Position numbers and translations under genes: made by a program. The notes beneath the pieces were generated by a model that saw only the letters and a list, made by a program, of their open reading frames with translations, was not told the origin of the DNA and ran no database searches. 42,031 nt of DNA from Phormidium sp. OSCR (GTDB taxonomy: Bacteria; Cyanobacteriota; Cyanobacteriia; Cyanobacteriales; Geitlerinemataceae): the NCBI GenBank assembly GCA_001314905.1, contig LJZT01000032.1:1-42031 (forward strand), in the 5' to 3' direction. Positions 26,133 through 34,198 of this stretch are shown piece by piece. Numbering within the stretch: position 1 is the stretch's first letter; each line of letters starts with the position of its first letter.

Positions 26133-28328
26133 GTGGCAGGTGCGAGCAAAACCCTAGTGATCGGCACACTTTTAGATAGACGCTATCGCATCATCAAAAT
26201 TTTGGGATCGGGGGCCTTCGGCCAAACCTATCTCGCCGCTGACGTTCGTCGTCCCGGATTGCCCAAATGCGTCGTCAAGCAACTCTCTCCCGTCAAAGGG
26301 GGAATGGAATGCCTCGAAACCGCCAAACGCCTCTTTGAACAAGAAGCCGAAACCCTCGAACAACTCGGCAGCCACGATCGCATCCCCCGCCTACTGGCCT
26401 ACTTCCAAGAAGAACAACGACTCTATCTCGTCAAAGAATACGTCGACGGCCATCCCCTCAGCGAAGAAATCCTCCCCGGCCAGGCCCTCCCCGAAGCCAC
26501 CGTGGCCAAAATTTTGTGGGATATCCTACAGATACTCGTTTTCGTCCACCAGCATGAAGTCATCCACCGTGACGTCAAACCCGAAAATATCATCCGCCGC
26601 GACCATGACCAAGAACTAATCCTCATCGACTTCGGGTCCGTCAAAGCCCTCAGCCAACAAATTGCCCAAGACGATGCCCTACGCACCATCGCCGCCGGAA
26701 CCCCCGTTTATATGCCCATCGAGCAGTTCCAAGGCAATCCTCAATACAACAGCGACATCTATGCCCTCGGGGCGATCGCCGTGCAAGCCCTCACCGGCGT
26801 CTCCCCCAACAACCTGCCCAAACTCCAAGACGAATCAGGGACCCTCATCTGGCGCAAACGCACCCAAGTCTCCGACGATCTCGCCGCCATCATCGACAAA
26901 ATGGTGGTCTACTCATGCAGCAAACGCTATCAATCCGCCCAGGACGTCTTAGACGACCTCGCCCCCATCCTCGAACGCTATCAAGACAACACCGATACTG
27001 ACAGTCCCCCAGACGACGAAGCCATCGAGGTCGTGGCCAGCTCTTCTTCCTCCCGGACCTGGCTTCCCTGGCTTGGAGGCCTACTGCTGCTGTTTCTCAC
27101 CTTGGCCCTAGGCGTTTGGCTCTGGCAACGTCCCCGCGAAAGCCGCGCCCAGGACTTTTACGCTCGCGCCCTCAACAACGTCGAACAGGGTCAACCTGAC
27201 GCCGCCCTACAAGCCCTCAATCAAGCCATTCGCCATAACCCCAACCATAGCCAAGCCTATTACCAACGGGCCAATCTACGCTTTGATCAGGGAGACCATG
27301 ACGGGGCCATCGCCGACTACAGCCAAACCCTAGACCTCGAACCCAACAACACCGACGCCCTCTATAACCGAGGCTTAGCCCGAGTCAAAGCCGGAGACTT
27401 AGACGCTGCCCTAACGGACTTTTCCCAAGTCTTGCAAGAATCCCCCAACGATGCCCAAGCCTATTACCAACGGGCCTTAATCTCCTATCAACTCGGCGAC
27501 TACCGCTCCTCAATCGAAGATTACACCCAAGCCATCCTCCAAGATGCCAATTCCCCCAACGCCTATCTCAATCGTGGCCTCGCTCACTCCGCCGCCGGAG
27601 ATCCCACCGCCGCCATCTCCGACTACACCCAAGCCATTCGCCTCGATCCTGAGTATGTTAACGCCTACTACAGTCGAGGTCGGACTCGCTTCAACATGGG
27701 TGAATATACCGGTGCTGAACAGGACTACAGCCAAGCCTTAGCCTTAGATCCCGACCATACCAAAGCTCTCGTCAACCGCTGTAGTGTCTATCTGAATTTA
27801 GCCAACTATGAGGCGGCTGTTGACGATTGTACGAAAGCCCTGGAGTTAACTGGAGATGATTGGGTCGCCTACAACAATCGCTGCGTCGCCTACTACAATT
27901 TGCAGCAATATACCGAGGCCATCGCCGATTGTAGCCAAACCATTGACTTAAATCCCAACCACGCTAAAGCCTATAGTAATCGAGGCCTGGCCAAAGGGGC
28001 CTTAGGAGATCTTGAGGGGGCCATCGAAGACTACAGCCGCGCCATTGAGTTAGAACCCGATAATCCCGTGGCCTTTAGTAATCGAGGAACCGCCTATATG
28101 GAGTTGGGCAATTATCAACAGGCCATGGAAGACCATACTCAGGCCTTACGCCTCAACGATGAATCACCAACGGCCTATTTCAACCGGGCCATGGTTCGCG
28201 AGCAGCTTCAGGATATTTCTGGAGCCATTGCTGATTATGAGCGTGGGGGGCAAGTTTGTCTCGATGTGGGCCGTGTTGACTGCTATCAGCGGGCTAGACA
28301 AGAAATCCAACGCCTCGGTGGAGGGTGA
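26133..28328 (+). CDS. Ser/Thr protein kinase with C-terminal TPR repeats
   Basis: A eukaryote-type (Hanks) kinase fused to tetratricopeptide repeats. The kinase domain has the glycine loop LGSGAFG (24-30), Lys49 in VVKQL, catalytic HRDVKPEN (145-152) and DFG (166-168), so it should be active. A charged linker and one membrane helix (WLGGLLLLFLTLALGVWLW, about 314-332) separate it from about 11 consecutive 34-residue TPR units that reach the C-terminus. The kinase is predicted cytoplasmic and the TPRs on the other side of the membrane. Such kinase-TPR proteins are frequent in filamentous cyanobacteria; the target is unknown. The start is GTG. Confidence 0.92.
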   Translation: MAGASKTLVIGTLLDRRYRIIKILGSGAFGQTYLAADVRRPGLPKCVVKQLSPVKGGMECLETAKRLFEQEAETLEQLGSHDRIPRLLAYFQEEQRLYLVKEYVDGHPLSEEILPGQALPEATVAKILWDILQILVFVHQHEVIHRDVKPENIIRRDHDQELILIDFGSVKALSQQIAQDDALRTIAAGTPVYMPIEQFQGNPQYNSDIYALGAIAVQALTGVSPNNLPKLQDESGTLIWRKRTQVSDDLAAIIDKMVVYSCSKRYQSAQDVLDDLAPILERYQDNTDTDSPPDDEAIEVVASSSSSRTWLPWLGGLLLLFLTLALGVWLWQRPRESRAQDFYARALNNVEQGQPDAALQALNQAIRHNPNHSQAYYQRANLRFDQGDHDGAIADYSQTLDLEPNNTDALYNRGLARVKAGDLDAALTDFSQVLQESPNDAQAYYQRALISYQLGDYRSSIEDYTQAILQDANSPNAYLNRGLAHSAAGDPTAAISDYTQAIRLDPEYVNAYYSRGRTRFNMGEYTGAEQDYSQALALDPDHTKALVNRCSVYLNLANYEAAVDDCTKALELTGDDWVAYNNRCVAYYNLQQYTEAIADCSQTIDLNPNHAKAYSNRGLAKGALGDLEGAIEDYSRAIELEPDNPVAFSNRGTAYMELGNYQQAMEDHTQALRLNDESPTAYFNRAMVREQLQDISGAIADYERGGQVCLDVGRVDCYQRARQEIQRLGGG

Positions 28329-28358
28329 GCGGATCGAGGAGATTCCTCTCTCCAACCG

Positions 28359-29087
28359 TTATCCGGCGAAAGGAACGGGAACTCGTTGACGCAAATCGAG
28401 AAGAACCTCAATCAGATGTGGACTTTCGCTGAGGGTTTCACTTAGGTCAAGATGCAGCCCGGATCGCGATCGCAACTGTTCGCTAATGGCATCAGTGAGT
28501 CCACCGGGACAGAGGAAATAGGGCAACACCCCCACTCGCGCATATCCAGCCTGCTCATATTCGTCCAATTGTCTCTCTAAACTTGGCTCCACAGACCAAT
28601 AGGCGGGACGAACGGGACGGCCCACTTGTTGGGGAAGTTGAGCGGCGATCGCCTCGATGGGGGCATTTCCCCCCGGACGACGACTACCATGGGCCAGGAG
28701 AATCCAAGCCTGACAATCGCCCCGGGCCTGGATTTGCTCCCGCAGGACTTGGCTGAGTCCGTCATGACTGCCCAGGTAGGGCAAAATCTCGATGGTTTGG
28801 CTGTCGGGGAGGTGCGATCGCGCGATCGCCACCTCTTCGGGAATATCCTCCCGCACATGGACTCCCGGCAACAAAAACAAGGGCAAAATCTGCACGGGAG
28901 ATTGCACCTGTTGACAAAATCGCTCTAATTGCTCATGCAGCGGTTGCGGTTGACAGTCGAGGGCCGCTGTCCCCACGGGATGTCCCCCCAGTCGTTCTCT
29001 CATCTGAACCGCTAAATGGTTCACAATCTTGGCTGGGCGAGGATCACGGCTACCATGAGCGACAAGTAGATAGGCGGGAGAAGACAT
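28359..29087 (-). CDS. sirB: Sirohydrochlorin chelatase, SirB/CbiX family (two-module form)
   Basis: Enzymes of this family insert Fe (SirB) or Co (CbiX) into sirohydrochlorin, leading to siroheme or cobalamin. The 242-residue protein has two homologous modules, each opening with a chelatase motif: LLVAHGSRDPR near the N-terminus and WILLAHGSRRPGG in the middle. The start is the ATG at 29087 (MSSPAYLLVAHGS), as the ten extra open codons are not family-like. cobA, which makes its precursor, lies at 30609 on the other strand. Whether Fe or Co is inserted cannot be decided from sequence. Confidence 0.85.
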   Translation of the reverse strand: MSSPAYLLVAHGSRDPRPAKIVNHLAVQMRERLGGHPVGTAALDCQPQPLHEQLERFCQQVQSPVQILPLFLLPGVHVREDIPEEVAIARSHLPDSQTIEILPYLGSHDGLSQVLREQIQARGDCQAWILLAHGSRRPGGNAPIEAIAAQLPQQVGRPVRPAYWSVEPSLERQLDEYEQAGYARVGVLPYFLCPGGLTDAISEQLRSRSGLHLDLSETLSESPHLIEVLLDLRQRVPVPFAG

Positions 29088-29167
29088 AGGTGACGCAGTT
29101 GAGAGATCTTTATCCAAGATAGCGGAGGGGAAGGCAAAAGGCAGTCGGAAACAGGGCTGGGTGGGCC

Positions 29168-29202
29168 AAAAAAAATGCCGCGTTGGCCAAGGCCAGACGC
29201 GG
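29168..29202 (-). terminator. Rho-independent terminator of the 66-residue protein gene
   Basis: On the minus strand CCGCGT/ACGCGG (29197-29202 with 29178-29183) and GGCC/GGCC inner stems fold into a GC-rich hairpin with a two-base loop. Eight T residues follow directly (complement of 29168-29175). It is a textbook terminator 55 bases after the stop codon of the gene at 29258-29458. Confidence 0.9.
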
Positions 29203-29257
29203 AACTCAAATCCTAGGATGCAACCTGCAACCTAGCTGTCACAGGTCACGATCAGAC

Positions 29258-29458
29258 CTAGCTCATTGTTGCACCACTGCGATCATAGGAAATGGAGTTG
29301 TTATAAGAAGGTTTACCTTGAACGTGAGACCAATGTTCCCCAGCTTCTCCGGGAATCCCGGCTTCTTCAGCAACACGGCTCAATAACGATTGTTGGCGAT
29401 TACGGATGGCTTGATGATGACGGCTCATCAGAGCGCGGCTGCGATCGGTTAAAGACAT
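29258..29458 (-). CDS. Small conserved-looking 66-residue protein of unknown function
   Basis: The gene has a good AGAGGA ribosome binding site at 29467-29472, an ATG start, and its own terminator, so it is almost surely expressed. The protein is polar, with a basic helical first half (SRALMSRHHQAIRNRQQSLL) and a second half containing AGIPGEAGEHWSHVQGKPSY. I have the impression of similar small proteins in other cyanobacteria but cannot name a family. There is no signal peptide, Cys pair or membrane segment. Confidence 0.75.
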   Translation of the reverse strand: MSLTDRSRALMSRHHQAIRNRQQSLLSRVAEEAGIPGEAGEHWSHVQGKPSYNNSISYDRSGATMS

Positions 29459-30004
29459 GATTGATATTCCTCTACGGTTGTTTTTAAAAGGTTGCGGTCA
29501 AGACGTTTTCAGTTCCGCACTTATTAGTATAGCGATTTTCTGTATCTTTTTTTACAGTTTAACAATTCTTAATACTGTAAGACCGTTAAGACCCCCGATG
29601 TTTGCCCATTGAGGCAAGGTTCGGGAAACCGTACCTTCTCCCTCCAGGATATCAACTGGCAAAACCGTAACATCCCTTCTGGGATCTCGGGGGAAGCGCC
29701 GTTCAAATATTAAAATTTTATGGAGAAGACTTAAAGATATTCCTAGGGGTAGAGGGTTTGGAAACGCGGTTGTAACAGGGATTTCTGTCGCTCTATCTTG
29801 GCAATCCCTCTAGTTGGGATCACGTTATAATAGTGAAAATCTCAAACAATCGAGAGATTTGGGTGCTTCTATCTAGTTAGATCTACTGAAGCAGGCAAGA
29901 CTTAAAAAAATCTGGACTGCGATCGCCATCCATCGAGAGATTCAACAGCCATAATCTCACCCATCATTTAAACCCGTTTTAACCGAACTTTAACATTGAC
30001 CCCC
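29459..30004. other. 546-base gene-free region with structured elements
   Basis: No coding sequence is seen. Besides the candidate RNA at 29592-29693 there is an AT-rich inverted repeat (TTACAGT at 29552-29558, ACTGTAA at 29574-29580) and a TATAAT at 29826-29831 that could serve the Zn-ribbon gene with a leader of about 165 bases. One HIP1 site lies near 29919. Confidence 0.6.
29592..29693 (+). ncRNA. Candidate structured RNA (multibranch fold)
   Basis: CCCCCGA (29592-29598) pairs with TCGGGGG (29687-29693), closing a region with four local hairpins: TTGCC/GGCAA (29602-29617), GGTT/AACC (29618-29630), CCAG/CTGG (29644-29659) and ATCCC/GGGAT (29672-29685). Strand and identity are not established. 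The ends faintly recall 6S RNA, but the element is only about 100 bases, too short for that family. Confidence 0.35.
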
Positions 30005-30217
30005 ATGAAACTCAGCTTAGATTCTCGATCCATAACCAGCGAGCCGACCACCATTCGTTGTCCCAACTGTGGTCGTCCTGGAGAGCGGCATCACGTCGCT
30101 CAAAACCGTTTAGTCCGCACCGAATGTCACCATTGTGACTACCTCATGATCACCTGTCAGGAAACAGGAAATGTCATCGAGGCTTACTCCCCAGGACTCT
30201 ACGCCCACGCCATGTAA
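30005..30217 (+). CDS. Small zinc-ribbon protein
   Basis: This 70-residue protein has two CxxC knuckles, CPNCGRPGERHHV and CHHCDYLMITC, the arrangement of a zinc ribbon. The remainder is short and polar, ending GLYAHAM. The ATG at 30005 is used; a TTG nine bases earlier is in frame but less likely. It resembles replication/transcription-type small zinc-binding proteins of cyanobacteria, without a known role. It ends three bases from the convergent ferredoxin gene. Confidence 0.72.
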   Translation: MKLSLDSRSITSEPTTIRCPNCGRPGERHHVAQNRLVRTECHHCDYLMITCQETGNVIEAYSPGLYAHAM

Positions 30218-30220
30218 TCA

Positions 30221-30457
30221 TTACCAAGCTGGGTCACTGTAGAGATCGATCGTAATCTTGTCCATCCCCGCCGGAACCGCCGTAATACAAGAACAAATCG
30301 CCTCACCATTGAGTTCCACCTCACAGGCGTGACAAGACCCCATCAAACAGCCCGTGGGGATGGTGAGGCCGGCTCGTTTGGCCACATCTAAAAGCGGTTC
30401 ACCGGCTTGGGCGGCGATCGTAATATCATCGGGCAGGAATTGTACTTGCACAGTCAT
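30221..30457 (-). CDS. Plant-type [2Fe-2S] ferredoxin
   Basis: A short (78-residue) ferredoxin with the plant-type binding motif: Cys37, Cys42 and Cys45 in CLMGSCHAC, and a fourth ligand from the CSC pair at 55/57. The order VQVQFLPDDITIAAQAGEPLLDVAKRAG matches the beta-grasp fold. It is shorter than photosynthetic PetF (about 98 residues) and so probably serves a special redox partner. It is divergent from cobA across 151 bases. Confidence 0.87.
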   Translation of the reverse strand: MTVQVQFLPDDITIAAQAGEPLLDVAKRAGLTIPTGCLMGSCHACEVELNGEAICSCITAVPAGMDKITIDLYSDPAW

Positions 30458-30608
30458 ATTTCAAGCAGTTATTTCGCGAATCCAACTCGAACGCCATCAA
30501 AGCTGTGAGTCACTGGACCCCGGTTCAGGATTGGCTGACGGAGAAAGTTCACAGTGATACAGACAAAGCGGGGCATTGTATATCAAAATGTTAACCACTA
30601 TTGTTTAA

Positions 30609-31409
30609 TTGTGCCGTACTGCCCAGACAACCTTGGTAATTTCTTCAGACCCTGTAGGCAAAGTGTATCTCGTGGGGGCCGGCCCCGGAGACCCAGGCTT
30701 ACTGACCCTTAAAGCCAAAACTCTGCTCGAATCCGCTGACGTTGTGGTTTATGATGCCCTCGTCAGTGAGCCGATTCTGGCTATGATTGCGCCCCAAGCC
30801 GATCGCATTCATGCCGGGAAGCGTCGGGGTCGCCATTCCCTGCTGCAAGAGCAAACTACCCAACTCCTCATTGATCTAGCCCAAAATCACGCCGTGGTGG
30901 TGCGTCTGAAAGGGGGTGATCCCTTCGTCTTCGGCCGAGGGGGAGAGGAGATGGAGGATCTGTTAGTCGCTGGAATTTCGGTAGAGGTGGTTCCCGGTGT
31001 CACCTCGGGGATTGCGGCCCCCGCCTATGCTGGGATTCCTCTAACTCATCGTCAGTACAGTTCCTCAGTTACCTTTGTCACGGGCCATGAAATGGTGGAC
31101 AAATACCGGCCCGAGGTCAACTGGGAGGCGATCGCCCAAGGCTCAGAAACCATCGTCATCTACATGGGCGTTCGTAACCTCCCCAATATCATCGACAGTC
31201 TGCTCAAAGCCGGACGGGATGCCAACACCCCCATCGCTCTAATTCGTTGGGGAACCCGGCCAGACCAAGAAGAACTACTCGGAACCCTTGGTTCCATTAT
31301 CGAACAGGTTGAAGCGACAGGATTTGAAGCTCCGGCTGTAGCGGTGGTGGGAGCCGTCGTTAACCTGGCCCCAATTCTTTCGGGTGGCTGTCCACAACCT
31401 TTGTTGTAG
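30609..31409 (+). CDS. cobA: Uroporphyrinogen-III C-methyltransferase (CobA/SUMT)
   Basis: CobA adds two methyl groups from S-adenosylmethionine to uroporphyrinogen III to give precorrin-2, the branch point to siroheme and cobalamin. The protein of up to 266 residues shows VYLVGAGPGDPGLLTLKA, VVRLKGGDPFVFGRGGEE, VVPGVTSGIAAPAYAGIPLTHR and FVTGHE, all diagnostic. The start is uncertain: the GTG at 30609 is used, but a TTG at 30633 lies nearer the conserved core, and no ribosome binding site decides. There is no fused CysG dehydrogenase/chelatase domain; sirB nearby would supply the chelatase. Confidence 0.93.
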   Translation: MCRTAQTTLVISSDPVGKVYLVGAGPGDPGLLTLKAKTLLESADVVVYDALVSEPILAMIAPQADRIHAGKRRGRHSLLQEQTTQLLIDLAQNHAVVVRLKGGDPFVFGRGGEEMEDLLVAGISVEVVPGVTSGIAAPAYAGIPLTHRQYSSSVTFVTGHEMVDKYRPEVNWEAIAQGSETIVIYMGVRNLPNIIDSLLKAGRDANTPIALIRWGTRPDQEELLGTLGSIIEQVEATGFEAPAVAVVGAVVNLAPILSGGCPQPLL

Positions 31410-31419
31410 GGAGATTTGA

Positions 31420-31488
31420 GGGACGTTTTGGGGACGTTTTGGGGGAGTTCACCCCTAAATTGCACCCCTAAATTGCACCCCTAAATTG
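31420..31488. repeat. Two adjacent small tandem repeats (11 bp x2 and 13 bp x3)
   Basis: GGGACGTTTTG occurs twice at 31420-31441, then CACCCCTAAATTG three times at 31450-31488. They lie between the convergent cobA and speD genes. Their unit lengths differ from the heptamer family. Confidence 0.9.
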
Positions 31489-31556
31489 CAACGCGATCGC
31501 GATTTTCCCAGGGGGAAGACTGCGATCGCTACCGTTATCAACGTTGACCGAGGTAT

Positions 31557-31964
31557 TTAGCCAGCCGGAACCGCCTGAGTTTCAGGTATCCATCGACTCG
31601 AATCCTCAGGCCGAGCCATCGGCTCAAAGCCACGAGTTAACGTTGTAATCTTTGCCTGTTTGGCTTGCAGCACCTGAGTTAAAAACTCCAGAGCCTTTCG
31701 AGGGTTTCCTGCACCGCAAAAAAACAAATCTGCCGCAAAATAGCCATGTTCAGGCCAGGTATGCAGAGCGATATGAGACTCTGCCAAGGTAGCTGTTGCA
31801 GTTACCCCGTGGGGACTGAACTGGTGTACACATAAGTCAATCAGCGTTGCTCCTCCGACTGAAACCGCATCCATGAGTGCCCCACGAATACACTCCGGGT
31901 CATTGAGCAACTCAGCGGGGGATTCCCAGGCATCAACGACCAGATGGGTTCCGATTGCTTTCAT
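31557..31964 (-). CDS. speD: S-adenosylmethionine decarboxylase proenzyme SpeD
   Basis: SpeD makes the aminopropyl donor for spermidine synthesis. The 135-residue bacterial-type proenzyme cleaves itself before Ser63 in TLAESHIALHTWPEHGY to form the pyruvoyl cofactor; His68 and Cys83 (FFCGAG) complete the catalytic set. Length and motif positions equal those of the Bacillus-type enzyme, with a slightly longer Pro/Glu/Arg C-terminal tail. The ATG at 31964 starts the family-typical GTHLVVDAW. Confidence 0.95.
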   Translation of the reverse strand: MKAIGTHLVVDAWESPAELLNDPECIRGALMDAVSVGGATLIDLCVHQFSPHGVTATATLAESHIALHTWPEHGYFAADLFFCGAGNPRKALEFLTQVLQAKQAKITTLTRGFEPMARPEDSSRWIPETQAVPAG

Positions 31965-32328
31965 TTATCGACAATACTCCGTAAAGACAAACTATCTTAT
32001 TTCTAGCATAAATTCTTAAAACCCGGAGCATTTTTCAGGGTTTCGATGCGTTTTCTGTTATTTTTGTCGCTCTGTCAAGACTCCATCTCATGACCCAATT
32101 CAGAACGAGCTCGAAAACAGTCTTGATAGAGCTTAGATCGAGTCAGGCGGCGATCGCCACCCGACTGGTCAAAACGGTAATGGCGACAACATCGGATCGG
32201 GGTATTTACGCAAATCAGGGTCGACCCAATCACAACTCAGTAGATTGGGAAAAATTTTCCCCGCCTCCAAAAGAAGAGGGCGCGAACTTGCGACACACCC
32301 CTACGTCTTATCTGTAGCCTTCTCCGGT
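31965..32328. other. Gene-free region upstream of speD with inverted repeat
   Basis: CTCTGTCAAGACT (32070-32082) pairs with AGTCTTGATAGAG (32119-32131) with a single G-T wobble when read as plus-strand RNA. A 15-bp palindrome with GGGAAAA and TTTTCCC arms lies at 32247-32261. A 75-codon open frame at 32090-32317 has no ribosome binding site and no protein-like pattern. The speD promoter should lie here. Confidence 0.5.
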
Positions 32329-33933
32329 CTACCCGCCAATTCCCAACCGCAACGCCAAACTCGGAGTCAGGGGCAACAAAATTAATAGCATCATCAACAG
32401 AGAGACTAAACTGATAATCGCGCGAGTATCATTCGGCTCACGAATTTCATTAAGACTCGGACGTTCCAACTCTCGCTGTAACACCAAAATAATAATGGCC
32501 CAATACAACGCTAACGGATTCGCAAACGTGGCGATCGCCAACACAATCAACGTCGCAATTGTCGCCCGTCCAGCAATTTTGCGGCCATAAATTGCCTGAA
32601 TCGCTCGTCCCCCATCCAACTGTCCAGCCGGCATCAAATTAATCGCATTCACAACCAATCCGAGCCAACCCAAAATCACCAACGGATGCACCGTCACCAG
32701 AGCTTGATTGAGGTTTTGGGCCAAAAATCCCTTCGCCAACAGGGCCACCAAAACCGAACCTCGGAAAAACTCCGTCGGAAGCTGAAACAGACTTCCTGAA
32801 TTTGACCAAAACAATCCCACAACCACCATCGCCAACGAAACCAGTCCTCCCGCCAACGGCCCGGCGATCGCCACATCAAACAAAACCGAACGATTAGGAA
32901 TTAACGACTCAAAGCGAGTAATCGCCCCAAACGAGCCAATTTGCCAAGTGGGTAGAAAGAATGGCGGCGACAGACGCACCCCATAACGACTGGCCATCAG
33001 CCGATGGCCCAACTCATGAACTAATAAAACCGCCCAAATCCCCAACGCCAACGGTAACGTTTCGGGCCAACGGCCGAAATCGCTAAACAAATCAAACCCT
33101 AAAAAGATCCCAGCCGTCTCCAACGACGTGAAAACCGTAGCCACCGCTAACCCCAACGCCAGCAGTTGTTGCCCTTGGCTGAGGGGTTGAGGGTCCCTAT
33201 CCTGAGGTAAGATGACCACCACCGGTTTCCCCTCGGGATCTGGCACCAAAAACAGGCGGTAGCGATCGCCCAACCGCTCCCGCAAGCGAGACGACAACAG
33301 ATCATACGACGGTTCAGGTTCACCGCGCAAATTGCCCTTAAAAATCGCCCCCGACTGATAGGGGATCGTCTCCGTACAAAAAAACGTATCAATCGCAAAA
33401 ATCTCTTGAATCTTGCCCAAATCCTCATCCGGAATCGCAGGAAACTCCAACGCCGCCTTCGCCAGTTCCGGTTTCCTCGCCGGCCGAGACGAATCCTTCT
33501 CTCGGGCCGTTTCGCCCCCAGGAGAAGACGGGGAATCTGACGGCGAGGATGTCGCCTCAGGCGTCACCGCATCCGTCGAGGAAGACTCATCCCCATCGGA
33601 AAACTCCCCTTTCGCCATCTTGTTTTGCAACAAATTCTGTAACTCTGCCCGTTCCTGGGGATCTTGAGCCGCCTGTCGCAATTGTCGTCCGAGGGCAACA
33701 TAGACAATAATCGACAGAACAATAACCAACAGTTCCAGGGCTAGATTAATATAGATCCCGGCCGCCAACAGACCAAAAAAGACCAACCAGGGTGCGGTCA
33801 CCGACACCGACTGTAACCACGACAACAGACCGATTTTGCCGTAGGGACGGGCACGGACATAGCCCCATACCAAAATTCCAGCAGCAAACAGTACGATTGC
33901 AATGGGCGTGATTGTTTCAGTCGCGATGTCCAT
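32329..33933 (-). CDS. Site-2-type M50 membrane metalloprotease (EGY-like)
   Basis: An intramembrane zinc protease of the M50 family. The 534-residue protein has two N-terminal helices (to about 80), an acidic Ser/Glu/Pro-rich linker (110-160), a soluble domain (165-250), and a C-terminal membrane domain with HELGH at 306-310 and the third-ligand motif NLMPAGQLDGGR near 438-449. This layout resembles the EGY proteases of plastids and their cyanobacterial relatives, which lack the PDZ domain of RseP. The substrate is unknown. Confidence 0.88.
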   Translation of the reverse strand: MDIATETITPIAIVLFAAGILVWGYVRARPYGKIGLLSWLQSVSVTAPWLVFFGLLAAGIYINLALELLVIVLSIIVYVALGRQLRQAAQDPQERAELQNLLQNKMAKGEFSDGDESSSTDAVTPEATSSPSDSPSSPGGETAREKDSSRPARKPELAKAALEFPAIPDEDLGKIQEIFAIDTFFCTETIPYQSGAIFKGNLRGEPEPSYDLLSSRLRERLGDRYRLFLVPDPEGKPVVVILPQDRDPQPLSQGQQLLALGLAVATVFTSLETAGIFLGFDLFSDFGRWPETLPLALGIWAVLLVHELGHRLMASRYGVRLSPPFFLPTWQIGSFGAITRFESLIPNRSVLFDVAIAGPLAGGLVSLAMVVVGLFWSNSGSLFQLPTEFFRGSVLVALLAKGFLAQNLNQALVTVHPLVILGWLGLVVNAINLMPAGQLDGGRAIQAIYGRKIAGRATIATLIVLAIATFANPLALYWAIIILVLQRELERPSLNEIREPNDTRAIISLVSLLMMLLILLPLTPSLALRLGIGG

Positions 33934-34198
33934 CCACTTACCTTTAACGTGTCATCTGAGATCAGGTGCGTTGACACACCTTGCTGTTTTCACTTTAACC
34001 CGTTCAGGGCATTGATTTCCCCCCGAATTGATCGATAGTGGCCCTGAGATGGGTCTCGCCGGCCCTAGTTCACCCCAGAAGCTGACCGCCCAAAGCAGGT
34101 GTTTAAATAGAACCTGACCCCCTAGACGATCGCGTCCCTGTGCTAGATCTCAATGCTGTATCGTTAACTCCCGACGGCGATCGCCTTCTACTGTGCCA

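Noticed and set aside
29592-29693. 6S RNA identity for the structured region
   Set aside because: The end sequences are vaguely similar, but the length of about 100 bases is far below the roughly 180 expected and the location does not help.
32090-32317. 75-codon open frame upstream of speD
   Set aside because: It covers an inverted repeat and a palindrome, has no ribosome binding site, and shows no conserved-looking motif.
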